NCBI GenBank assembly: GCA_002309585.1
Contig: DBXN01000126.1
Coordinates: 4,500-13,258 of the forward strand
DNA from: Verrucomicrobia bacterium UBA1211
Lineage (GTDB): Bacteria; Verrucomicrobiota; Kiritimatiellia; RFP12; UBA1067
Direction: 5' to 3'
DNA: 8,759 bases
Shown here: one piece after another, positions 1 to 6,598 of the stretch
Layout: the number at the start of each line of letters is the position of its first letter
Numbering within the stretch: position 1 is the stretch's first letter
Translations under genes and position numbers: made by a program
The notes under the pieces: generated by a model
What the model was told of the DNA's origin: nothing
Databases searched by the model: none
Seen by the model: only the letters and a program-made list of their open reading frames with translations

Positions 1-1488
1 GGGGTCTTCCGCCGCTCGACCCTCTTCCGGAAGGATCCGGCCGACTGGCCCTCCCTGGGCTACGCCCTCTGGCGCGCGGCCAATCCCGCCGCCGATCCCC
101 ATCCCCCGCTGGACCTACAGAACCGTCTCCTCCTGAACTTCCACGGAACAAACGGGCAGCACCGCGCCTGGCGCGCCGCGGCAATCATCCAGGCCGAGAT
201 GAACCTGCAAAACGGTGAGCCCGCCGCCGTCGATCCCGCCGTCTTCAGCAATGCGTATGTCTTCGTCGGCTACAGCGCGCCGGGGCTGATGGACCTGCGG
301 CCGACACCGGTCAACCGGGTGCTTCCCGGGGTTGAGATCCACGCGACCGTCGTCGACAACCTGCTGACAGGACGTTTCCTGCGGGATCTGCCGTCCAGCG
401 TCACCATCCTGCTCTACGCCCTCTTCGCCTTTCTGATCGCGTTTCTGACGGCCTTGACGGCCAAGACGGCGCTGCTCGCGCTGATCTTCATCATCGGCGC
501 CCTGCTGCCGCTCGCCTGCGGGTTCCTCCTCTACCCGGCCGGTTACAACTTTCCCGTCGCCGCCGGCCAGCTGACCGTCCTCGCCACCACCATCGGCTGC
601 ATGATCCTCTATTACACCCAGGAGGGGCGGCAGAAGGCCTTCATCAAAAAGGCCTTCCGCCACTATCTGGGCGAGTCGGTGATCAACCGGATGCTGGAGG
701 ATCCCGGCCTGCTCCAGTTGGGCGGCGAGAAGCGGGAATTGACGATCTTCTTCTCCGACATCGAAAAATTCTCCACCTTCTCCGAGCGGCTCTCCCCGGA
801 ACGGCTGACCGCGCTGCTCACCGATTACCTGACGCTGATGGGAAGCGTGATCCAGGAGGAGGGCGGCTATCTCGACAAGTATATCGGCGACGCGATCGTC
901 GCCTTCTGGAACGCGCCGGTCTACCAGCCCGACCATGCGGCGCGGGCCTGCCGCGCTGCGATCCGCTGCCAGCAGACGATCCGCGCCAACGCCGCGCGCT
1001 GGAAGGCGGAATACGGGGTCGATCTCCACGCCAGGATCGGTCTGAACACCGGCGAGGTGGTCGTCGGCAACATGGGTTCCCGCGAACGATTTAACTACAC
1101 GATCCTCGGGGACGCGGCCAACCTCGCCTCCCGCCTCGAAGGGGCCAACAAGGCGTTCGGCACCTACGTGATGGCTTCGGAGAGCGTCTACGAACAGGCC
1201 GGAAACGCCCTTCCCGCGCGCCATTTGGCGACCTTGCGGGTGGTCGGCCGCTCCACCCCTGTCAAGGTATATGAGCTGGCCTCTGCGGCAGACACGGCAC
1301 CGGCCTTCTGGCGCGCGTTTGAGGAGGCGGCCGATCTCTTCCGGCAGGGCCGGTGGAGCGAGGCCGACGAACGGTTCGCGCAATGGCCGGATGATCCGCC
1401 GTCAAACGCCTACCGCCGCGCATGCGCCCGTCTGGCGGCCCAGCCGCCCACGGAATGGGACGGCGTATGGAACCTGAACGAGAAATAA
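1..1488 (+). CDS. CHASE2-domain class III adenylate cyclase, 5' partial
   Basis: This is a membrane-bound sensor enzyme that probably makes cAMP from ATP. The frame is open from base 1, so the start lies outside the window; 495 residues are visible. Residues 1 to about 130 match the C-terminal part of a CHASE2 extracytoplasmic sensor domain (LLLNFHG, then VFVGYSAPGLMDLRPTP and PGVEIHA). About three hydrophobic segments follow (roughly residues 132-205). The class III cyclase domain starts near residue 240. Visible catalytic features are the metal-binding D253 (FFSDIEKF) and D297 (DKYIGDA), the adenine-contacting K293, and the transition-state pair N374 and R378. T367 stands where class IIIa enzymes have Asp, the class IIIb pattern, and K293 argues for ATP over GTP. 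The last 60 or so residues resemble a short TPR-like tail. The MBL hydrolase begins 9 bases downstream. The internal ATG at 199 falls inside the CHASE2 domain and is not a likely start. Confidence 0.93.
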   Translation, partial: GVFRRSTLFRKDPADWPSLGYALWRAANPAADPHPPLDLQNRLLLNFHGTNGQHRAWRAAAIIQAEMNLQNGEPAAVDPAVFSNAYVFVGYSAPGLMDLRPTPVNRVLPGVEIHATVVDNLLTGRFLRDLPSSVTILLYALFAFLIAFLTALTAKTALLALIFIIGALLPLACGFLLYPAGYNFPVAAGQLTVLATTIGCMILYYTQEGRQKAFIKKAFRHYLGESVINRMLEDPGLLQLGGEKRELTIFFSDIEKFSTFSERLSPERLTALLTDYLTLMGSVIQEEGGYLDKYIGDAIVAFWNAPVYQPDHAARACRAAIRCQQTIRANAARWKAEYGVDLHARIGLNTGEVVVGNMGSRERFNYTILGDAANLASRLEGANKAFGTYVMASESVYEQAGNALPARHLATLRVVGRSTPVKVYELASAADTAPAFWRAFEEAADLFRQGRWSEADERFAQWPDDPPSNAYRRACARLAAQPPTEWDGVWNLNEK

Positions 1489-1497
1489 GGGGATCGG

Positions 1498-2340
1498 ATG
1501 ATCATGGCGGACACAATCGGATTGCGCGTGACATGGGGCGGCGTCAGGGGATCGAATCCCGTCTGCGCGCCGGGATTCGAACGGTTCGGCGGCGCGACCA
1601 CCGCGTTGATGGTCGAGACCTCCGATCCGCTCCACAAGCTGATCATCGACGGCGGCAGCGGGCTCGACAACCTCACGCCCTTCCCCTCCCCCGCGCCGGC
1701 GGGAAGCGGACTGCTGATGATCTTCACCCATTTCCATCTGGACCATCTGATGGGACTCACGGGTTTTCCGCCGCTCTTTGACGATACCCTCGCGATCACC
1801 CTCGCCGCTCCTGAACAGGAGCACGGCATGACGCTTGAAACCGCCGCCACCCGGCTCGTCTCGCCCCCCTACTGGCCCGTCACCCCCTTCGCGTCGCGCC
1901 CCTTCCTCAACTGGCCGGCGCACCCCGCCGAGCCGTACACCTTCGGGCCGTTCGTTATCACCTGGATGCCAGTCGCCCATCCCAACGGCTGTTCCGCCTA
2001 CCGGATTGTTGACCGCGAAAGCGGCCAGGCGCTCATTTTCGCGACCGACTTCGAGTGGGCCGCGATGTCCTCCTCCGAACGGGACGCCTTCTTCGCCTTC
2101 TGCGGCGAGCGGCCGGAGATCCTGATCCTCGACGGACAGTTTGACGACGCCGAGGCCGACCGTTACAGAGGATGGGGCCACAGCACCTGGCAGGAGGATC
2201 TCGCCATCGCCCGCCGTGTCAACGCCCAACAGCTCTTCATCACCCACCACGCCCCCCAATCCGACGACGCGCTTCTCGAAGCCCGCCAACAAACGCTCTC
2301 CGACCTCTTCCCCAACGCCCGTTTCGCCCGACAATCCTGA
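1498..2340 (+). CDS. Metallo-beta-lactamase-fold hydrolase
   Basis: This is a 280-residue cytoplasmic MBL-fold metallohydrolase with no signal peptide. The N-terminal GVRGSNPVCAPG...RFGGATT pattern resembles the TaR3-like/PhnP-like branch (RGSxP...RYGGNT). Metal ligands can be followed through the fold: H78, H80, D82 and H83 (THFHLDH), H161 (VAHPNG), D184 (ATDFEW) and H250/H251 (ITHHAPQSDD). H228 (WGHSTW) is also conserved-looking. All dinuclear-metal motifs appear intact, so it should be active. The substrate is unknown; phosphodiester bonds are the most common choice in this branch. An AAGGGG ribosome-binding site lies 5 bases before the ATG at 1498; a second ATG at 1504 is a possible alternative. 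The 9-base gap from the cyclase gene implies one operon and suggests a role in nucleotide signalling, but that is inference. Confidence 0.9.
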   Translation: MIMADTIGLRVTWGGVRGSNPVCAPGFERFGGATTALMVETSDPLHKLIIDGGSGLDNLTPFPSPAPAGSGLLMIFTHFHLDHLMGLTGFPPLFDDTLAITLAAPEQEHGMTLETAATRLVSPPYWPVTPFASRPFLNWPAHPAEPYTFGPFVITWMPVAHPNGCSAYRIVDRESGQALIFATDFEWAAMSSSERDAFFAFCGERPEILILDGQFDDAEADRYRGWGHSTWQEDLAIARRVNAQQLFITHHAPQSDDALLEARQQTLSDLFPNARFARQS

Positions 2341-2375
2341 TCAAGATGACGAGTCCCCAACCCAACGTAAAAACG

Positions 2376-2405
2376 TTGCCATCCGGCGTGGGACGGGTGT
2401 ATGCT
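2376..2405 (+). promoter_or_regulatory. Possible sigma70-type promoter for the EEP gene
   Basis: TTGCCA (2376-2381) matches the -35 consensus at five of six positions. After 18 bases TATGCT (2400-2405) matches the -10 consensus at four of six. It lies in the 113-base gap between the MBL and EEP genes, about 49 bases before the EEP start. A 6-bp dyad, CAACGT-AAAA-ACGTTG (2363-2378), overlaps the -35 element and could be an operator, but no T-tract follows, so it is not a terminator. The call rests only on consensus matching. Confidence 0.35.
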
Positions 2406-2439
2406 TTAGCCGTCTTCAGCCATACGGAATTGAAACACG

Positions 2440-2445
2440 AAAGGA
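2440..2445 (+). promoter_or_regulatory. Ribosome-binding site deciding the EEP start
   Basis: AAAGGA lies 8 bases upstream of the ATG at 2454. It supports that codon over the in-frame ATG at 2172, which lies inside the MBL gene. The signal peptide also begins at exactly 2454. Confidence 0.65.
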
Positions 2446-2453
2446 TTTTGATC

Positions 2454-3350
2454 ATGAGAACAGTCGGGTTGGCAGTTTGGATGTTGACGGTTTTATCGGC
2501 GGCGGCGGAACCGTTGCGGTTTCTGTCGTTCAACATCTGGGGTGACTATTTCAACAACCCCGTCAACGAACGCGAGGCGGGCGTGGAGGCGGTCATCGTC
2601 AAATACAAACCGGACATCATCTCCCTCCAGGAGGTGACCCCCAACTGGTGGAAGAGCCCGATGTTCACCCACCTCGCCACCGACTTCGGCATTGTCCGCG
2701 GGGACGAGGCGGACGCGCTGCGGCGGGCCGGGGCGAAGGGACCCCGGACGCCCCGGCAGATCAACCACGAACCGCTCCTCTACCGAAAGGAGCGGTTGGC
2801 CCTGCTCGATTCCGGCATGGACTTCTTTCATCTGAGCCTTGGGCCCGAGAAGTGCGTGACATGGACCGTCTTGGAGGACAAGCGCGACAAACGGCGTTTC
2901 ATCGCCTTCGCAACCCACTTCTGGTGGCAGGCGAACGGTCCGGAGAGCGACGTCCTTCGCGAGTACAACGCGCTCCAGATCCTGTGGCGGATCGCGGAGC
3001 TGCGGCACACCTGGGGCGATCTGCCGGTGATCGGCGGGGGCGATCTCAACTCACGCCCCGGATCTCCCGCCCATGAGGCGTTCCGCCGCGCCGGATACCT
3101 CAACGCCGCGGAGGCGGCGGATGTCCGCTCCTCCATCGCCTCCCACCACGGCAACCCGGTACGGGGTGCCGATGGCGCCTACCACGGCGCGGTCCGGGCA
3201 AAGGAGAACGTCCCGCAAAGCTCCATCGACCATCTCTTTTTCACCCAGGGGATCCATGCGTTGAAACACCATATCGGAATCGACCAGACCGAACTGGACG
3301 TCTCCGACCACTCCCCGATCGTTGTGGATTTCGAGCGGCTCGCCGAGTGA
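2454..3350 (+). CDS. Secreted endonuclease/exonuclease/phosphatase-family protein
   Basis: This is a 298-residue member of the EEP (DNase I/exonuclease III/sphingomyelinase-like) fold, which cleaves phosphodiester bonds in nucleic acids or phospholipids, or phosphates from small molecules. The first 18 residues form a short signal peptide (R2, hydrophobic core, AAA before E19), so the mature protein is probably periplasmic or secreted. The family motifs appear in order: N27 (FNIWGD), E60 (LQEV), the LLYRKERLALLDSG strand pair, H155 (ATHFWW), D197 and N199 (GGDLNSRPGS), D259 (SSIDHLFF) and the terminal S284-D285-H286 (SDHSP). All expected catalytic and metal-binding positions are present. The substrate cannot be read from sequence. 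The frame stays open upstream to 2172, but that part overlaps the MBL gene and lacks EEP homology. It may have its own promoter and is followed by a strong terminator. Confidence 0.9.
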   Translation: MRTVGLAVWMLTVLSAAAEPLRFLSFNIWGDYFNNPVNEREAGVEAVIVKYKPDIISLQEVTPNWWKSPMFTHLATDFGIVRGDEADALRRAGAKGPRTPRQINHEPLLYRKERLALLDSGMDFFHLSLGPEKCVTWTVLEDKRDKRRFIAFATHFWWQANGPESDVLREYNALQILWRIAELRHTWGDLPVIGGGDLNSRPGSPAHEAFRRAGYLNAAEAADVRSSIASHHGNPVRGADGAYHGAVRAKENVPQSSIDHLFFTQGIHALKHHIGIDQTELDVSDHSPIVVDFERLAE

Positions 3351-3377
3351 TCTACCCCCAAAAATACGGGAAAAATG

Positions 3378-3410
3378 AGCGGATATCTCAGATATCCGCT
3401 TTTTTCTTTT
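3378..3410 (+). terminator. Rho-independent terminator after the EEP gene
   Basis: There is a perfect 10-bp stem, AGCGGATATC (3378-3387) with GATATCCGCT (3391-3400), around a TCA loop. It is followed by a T-rich run (3400-3410, broken by one C). An A-rich stretch precedes it (3360-3375), so it could also work on the opposite strand. It separates the signalling block from the CBM48-uvrB operon. Confidence 0.92.
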
Positions 3411-3418
3411 CTAATCGC

Positions 3419-3452
3419 TTGACTTTCATTCCCTAAAACGGCAAACTATTAA
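3419..3452 (+). promoter_or_regulatory. Probable promoter of the CBM48-uvrB operon
   Basis: TTGACT (3419-3424) matches the -35 consensus at five of six positions. The -10 is less clear: CAAACT (3442-3447) sits at the ideal 17-bp spacing but is weak, while TATTAA (3447-3452) is closer to consensus at a long 22-bp spacing. The region is AT-rich compared with its surroundings and lies between the terminator and the next gene, where a promoter is expected. Confidence 0.5.
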
Positions 3453-3468
3453 GCCAATTTTTCGAACG

Positions 3469-3474
3469 AAAGGA
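3469..3474 (+). promoter_or_regulatory. Ribosome-binding site of the CBM48 gene
   Basis: AAAGGA lies 7 bases upstream of the ATG at 3482, the only plausible start for this short gene. Confidence 0.7.
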
Positions 3475-3481
3475 AAGACGA

Positions 3482-3796
3482 ATGAAAAAGAGCGTGAAAA
3501 CCACACCCAAAACCACCGCCAAAAAGACCGCCCCCAAGACGCAGCGCGTGACCTTCTCGGTTCGTGCCGATGTGGGCAGCACGGTCTATCTGGCGGGTGA
3601 CTTCAATGATTGGGATCCGACGGTCAAGCAGATGACCGACAAAAAGAATGAGGGTCTCTTCACCACGACCGTCTCCCTGACGCCTGGCGAGCACCAGTAC
3701 AAATTCGTCATCAACGGCACCTGGTGCGCGGATCCGGATTGCCCGGATTGGGTTCAGAACGAGCTCGGCACGCTGAACAGCATTAAAAAGGTTTAA
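3482..3796 (+). CDS. Small stand-alone glycogen-binding (CBM48/AMPK-beta type) protein
   Basis: This 104-residue protein has two parts. Residues 1-22 are a basic, low-complexity tail rich in K, T, P and A. Residues 23-104 are one carbohydrate-binding module of the CBM48/isoamylase-early-set type, closest in pattern to the glycogen-binding domain of AMPK beta: VYLAGDFNDW, then GEHQYKFVINGTW, then ELGTLNSIKKV. The positions that contact glycogen in AMPK beta1 (W100, K126, W133, N150) appear to be kept as W44, K74, W81 and N99, so binding of alpha-glucan is likely. No catalytic domain, signal peptide or membrane segment is present, so it should be cytoplasmic. Such single-domain proteins are usually annotated only as glycogen-binding; their cellular role is unclear. 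The stop TAA shares a base with the uvrB start, which suggests coupled translation. C82 and C87 are its only cysteines. Confidence 0.9.
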   Translation: MKKSVKTTPKTTAKKTAPKTQRVTFSVRADVGSTVYLAGDFNDWDPTVKQMTDKKNEGLFTTTVSLTPGEHQYKFVINGTWCADPDCPDWVQNELGTLNSIKKV

Positions 3797-5859
3797 TGCG
3801 TGTCTTTCCCGATCAGTTTCTGCTGGAATCGGCCTTCAAGCCGACAGGCGACCAGCCGCAGGCCATCGAAACCCTTGTAAAGGGACTGAAGGCCGGCAAA
3901 GAGCGGCTGGTGCTTGAAGGCGTGACCGGATCGGGCAAGACCTTCACCATGGCCAACCTCATACAGGCCGTGGGAAAACAGACGCTGATCATCTCCCACA
4001 ACAAAACGCTGGCCGCGCAACTCTATGCCGAACTGAAAGCCTTTTTCCCGAAGAACGCGGTCGAATATTTCATCAGCTACTACGACTACTACCAGCCCGA
4101 AGCGTACATCCCCCAGACCGATACCTACATCGAGAAGGACGCTTCCGTCAATGACGAGATCGAACGTTTCCGGCTGGGGGCGACCAATGCGCTGATCGGA
4201 CGGAAAGATGTGATCGTTGTCGCATCGGTCTCCTGCATCTACGGCTTGGGCGAGCCTGAGAGCTACAAGGACATGCTGATCGAAATCCGGGAGGGGCTGG
4301 ACCTCCCCCGTGAGCAGTTGCTGATGGAGCTGATCAAGGTTCAGTACCAGCGGAACGACTATGATCCGCAGCCCGGCATGTTCCGAGTCCGGGGCGACAC
4401 GGTCGATATCTTTCCCTCCTACGACACCAACGCCATCCGCGTCGAGTTCTTCGGCGACACGATTGACTCGATCCGCGAGCTGGATCCCGTCTCGGGTCAT
4501 ACCGGAGAGGGATTCAAATACGTCGTCATCTCCCCCGCCAAACACTTCGTCCTCCCCCAGGAGAAGATCGTCCGGGCGATTGACCGCATCTCGTCGGAAC
4601 TGGACAGCCAGCTCGCCTTCTTCGAGGAGAAGGGGAAACTGCTGGAGGCGCAACGGTTGCGGCAACGGACCGAATTCGACATGGAGATGCTCCGCCAGCT
4701 CGGTTACTGCAACGGCATCGAGAACTACTCCCGCCATCTGGGCGGCCGGAACGCGGGCGACCCGCCCGCCTGCCTGATGGACTACTTCAATGGCGATTTC
4801 CTAACCATCATCGACGAATCCCACGTGACGCTGCCGCAGCTGCGGGCGATGTACAACGGTGACCAGGCGCGGAAACACGTTCTTGTCGACAATGGATTCC
4901 GGCTTCCTTCCGCGCTCGACAACCGTCCGCTGAACTTCGATGAATTCATGGGCAAGGTCGGTCCCGTGGTCTTCGCCTCGGCGACCCCCGGCGCGTTCGA
5001 GCGGCAGGTCGCCGAGGTCACGGCCGAGCAGGTCATCCGGCCCACGGGCCTGCTCGACCCTCCGATCGAGATCCGACCGCTCGCCAACCAGATTGACGAC
5101 CTGATGGAAGAGGTCCGCCGCTGCGCGGAGGCGGGTGACCGTGTGCTGGTCACGACGCTCACCAAGCGCTCCGCCGAAGACCTCACCGCCTACCTTCACG
5201 AGACGGGTCTGCGGGTGGAGTATCTCCACAGCGGGATCGACGCGATCGAGCGTGTCGAAATCCTCTCCCGCCTTCGCAAGGGCGAGTTCGACTGTCTGAT
5301 CGGCATCAACCTCCTCCGGGAAGGCTTGGACCTTCCGGAAGTCGCACTCGTTGCCGTACTGGACGCCGACAAAGAGGGTTTTCTCCGCTCGACCACCTCC
5401 CTGATCCAGACGGCGGGACGGACCGCGCGCCACCTCCACGGCAGGGTCATCCTCTATGCCGACCACGAGACCGACGCGATGCGCGAGATGATTGCGAAGA
5501 CCCGCGAGCGCCGCGCCAAGCAGGAGGCGTACAACCGCGAGCACAACATCACGCCGACCAGCGTGAAACGCGCCCTCAACGACACCCTCAACCTCTATGA
5601 CGAGGCGGAACGGATTGAGCGCGCCAGCGTCAGCGCCGAGTCACCGGAGGTCTATGACATCCATCGGACCATCGCCTCGCTCGAAACCGAGATGCTGCAG
5701 GCCGCCGATGCGCTGGAGTTCGAACGCGCCGCGATTCTCCGCGACGAAATCAGCGACCTCAAACAGATGCTCGCCAACCGGACCGGACAGAACCCGACAC
5801 CCTTCTCCCGCACAAAGCCGAAACGAACCGCGCGCCGGAGCGGCGCGAGACGGCGTTGA
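3796..5859 (+). CDS. uvrB: UvrABC system protein B
   Basis: This is the central subunit of nucleotide excision repair. It is loaded by UvrA, checks damage with its beta-hairpin and recruits UvrC. The 687-residue length and architecture are normal. Visible features are Walker A (GVTGSGKT, K48), the aromatic-rich beta-hairpin (YYDYYQPEAYIPQTD, about residues 95-110), the DESH Walker B box (340-343), the SATPG motif, helicase motif VI (QTAGRTAR, 538-545) and a C-terminal UVR domain (about 627-661) that contacts UvrC. An arginine/lysine-rich tail ends the protein. The ATG at 3796 overlaps the stop of the CBM48 gene by one base, with an AAAAGG just before it inside that gene, so translation is probably coupled. 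I see no LexA-like site upstream. It converges with the PTS IIA-like gene across 6 bases. Confidence 0.98.
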   Translation: MRVFPDQFLLESAFKPTGDQPQAIETLVKGLKAGKERLVLEGVTGSGKTFTMANLIQAVGKQTLIISHNKTLAAQLYAELKAFFPKNAVEYFISYYDYYQPEAYIPQTDTYIEKDASVNDEIERFRLGATNALIGRKDVIVVASVSCIYGLGEPESYKDMLIEIREGLDLPREQLLMELIKVQYQRNDYDPQPGMFRVRGDTVDIFPSYDTNAIRVEFFGDTIDSIRELDPVSGHTGEGFKYVVISPAKHFVLPQEKIVRAIDRISSELDSQLAFFEEKGKLLEAQRLRQRTEFDMEMLRQLGYCNGIENYSRHLGGRNAGDPPACLMDYFNGDFLTIIDESHVTLPQLRAMYNGDQARKHVLVDNGFRLPSALDNRPLNFDEFMGKVGPVVFASATPGAFERQVAEVTAEQVIRPTGLLDPPIEIRPLANQIDDLMEEVRRCAEAGDRVLVTTLTKRSAEDLTAYLHETGLRVEYLHSGIDAIERVEILSRLRKGEFDCLIGINLLREGLDLPEVALVAVLDADKEGFLRSTTSLIQTAGRTARHLHGRVILYADHETDAMREMIAKTRERRAKQEAYNREHNITPTSVKRALNDTLNLYDEAERIERASVSAESPEVYDIHRTIASLETEMLQAADALEFERAAILRDEISDLKQMLANRTGQNPTPFSRTKPKRTARRSGARRR
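5831..5847. other. GC-rich hairpin at the uvrB 3' end
   Basis: CGCGCCG and CGGCGCG pair perfectly around GAG within the last codons of uvrB (the basic tail). No T-tract follows directly on either strand, so it is not a standard intrinsic terminator. It is the only strong stem near the convergent gene ends and might still slow RNA polymerase or protect RNA ends. Confidence 0.4.
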
Positions 5860-5865
5860 CAGACT

Positions 5866-6585
5866 CTACATTTTCGCGAGCAATTCGCGTTCGGCGTCGA
5901 TCAGGTATTGGTACATCGTCTCGGCATCCTCCGCCTCCCGCAGACGGTCCGCGAGATCGGTCCGGTGGATCAAGAGGCAGAGCCGCGCCAACGTGTGGAT
6001 ATGGAGGACATCATCCACACAGCACAGCAGGAAGAAGAGGTCGGTGGTCAGACCGTCCTTGGCGCCGAAGTAGATCGGCTGGACGGTCCGCCCCAGCAGG
6101 ACGAACGAGCCTGAGGCGTAGTAAGGATCGTGATAGCGCGCGTGGAGGAAGGCGGCACCCTCGCCGATCGCCGTGGAGGCGCTCTTCTCCCGCTCCTCGA
6201 TCTCCTGCTGGAAAATCACGTCGTCATAGAGCAGCCCCGTCTCCTGCGCCATCGCCACCATATCCCGGATCACGCCCGGACGGGTACGGGAGGCGAGCGC
6301 GGGATTGATCCATTCGGGCCGCATCAGCGCCTCGACCAGCTTATCGTCCTCGACGGCGCGTTTGGAATCGACGATCACCTCCTTGTGCTGCCGGACGAGA
6401 TTCTTGGGCGGCAGTTCCAGCAGGTGGCGCTGCGCCCAGTCATCGACAATCCGATGCTCGAAGAAGTACTCATCCCCGCGCTTGCGGAACGCAATCTCCT
6501 CGCGTTGCGCCAGATGCAGCAACTCGTGCGGATCGATATGAATGTGCCGGGCCGCCTGTTCAAGCGTCAACATCCGATGGGGCAT
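5866..6585 (-). CDS. DNA-binding (excisionase/MerR-like HTH) domain fused to a PTS IIA domain
   Basis: This 239-residue cytoplasmic protein has two domains. Residues 5-52 look like an excisionase/MerR-type winged helix-turn-helix (LTLEQAARHIHIDPHELLHL, then a basic segment and FFEHRIVDDW). Residues of about 82-238 match the type 2 PTS IIA domain (fructose/PtsN family): the GEGAAFLHAR motif keeps the phosphorylatable histidine (H148), followed by GRTVQPIYFGAKDGLTTDLF and the helical C-terminus. The usual proline before the histidine is replaced by leucine. No IIB or IIC domain is present, so a regulatory role like PtsN is more likely than sugar uptake. A perfect AAGGAGGT ribosome-binding site 5 bases upstream fixes the start at 6585, although the frame is open further upstream to 6954 inside the neighbour. 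It is the second gene of an operon with the nucleotidyltransferase/kinase fusion; the gap is 11 bases. Confidence 0.85.
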   Translation of the reverse strand: MPHRMLTLEQAARHIHIDPHELLHLAQREEIAFRKRGDEYFFEHRIVDDWAQRHLLELPPKNLVRQHKEVIVDSKRAVEDDKLVEALMRPEWINPALASRTRPGVIRDMVAMAQETGLLYDDVIFQQEIEEREKSASTAIGEGAAFLHARYHDPYYASGSFVLLGRTVQPIYFGAKDGLTTDLFFLLCCVDDVLHIHTLARLCLLIHRTDLADRLREAEDAETMYQYLIDAERELLAKM

Positions 6586-6590
6586 CACAC

Positions 6591-6598
6591 ACCTCCTT
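6591..6598 (-). promoter_or_regulatory. Perfect Shine-Dalgarno site of the HTH-PTS IIA gene
   Basis: On the minus strand this reads AAGGAGGT, fully complementary to the canonical 16S rRNA tail, 5 bases before the ATG. Its first two bases lie within the TAA stop of the upstream fusion gene, so ribosomes ending there can restart directly. Confidence 0.85.

Noticed and set aside
115..1383. Long minus-strand open frame of 422 codons opposite the cyclase gene
   Set aside because: It mirrors a well-supported cyclase; its composition (G, E, D, R, Q, V rich, no recognisable domain) is typical of antisense frames in GC-rich genes.
1402..2334. Minus-strand open frame of 310 codons opposite the MBL gene
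   Set aside because: Antisense shadow of a gene with all MBL motifs; low-complexity glycine/glutamate-rich product without family pattern.
2172..2453. Upstream extension of the EEP gene to the ATG at 2172
   Set aside because: It overlaps the MBL gene, has proline/arginine-rich noise, and would bury the signal peptide; the ATG at 2454 has a ribosome-binding site.
3411..3481. LexA/SOS box upstream of the CBM48-uvrB operon
   Set aside because: I looked for paired TGTTC/GAACA-type, CGAAC/GTTCG-type and CTGT-type half-sites. Only a lone GAAC (around 3464) is present, so there is no support for SOS control here.
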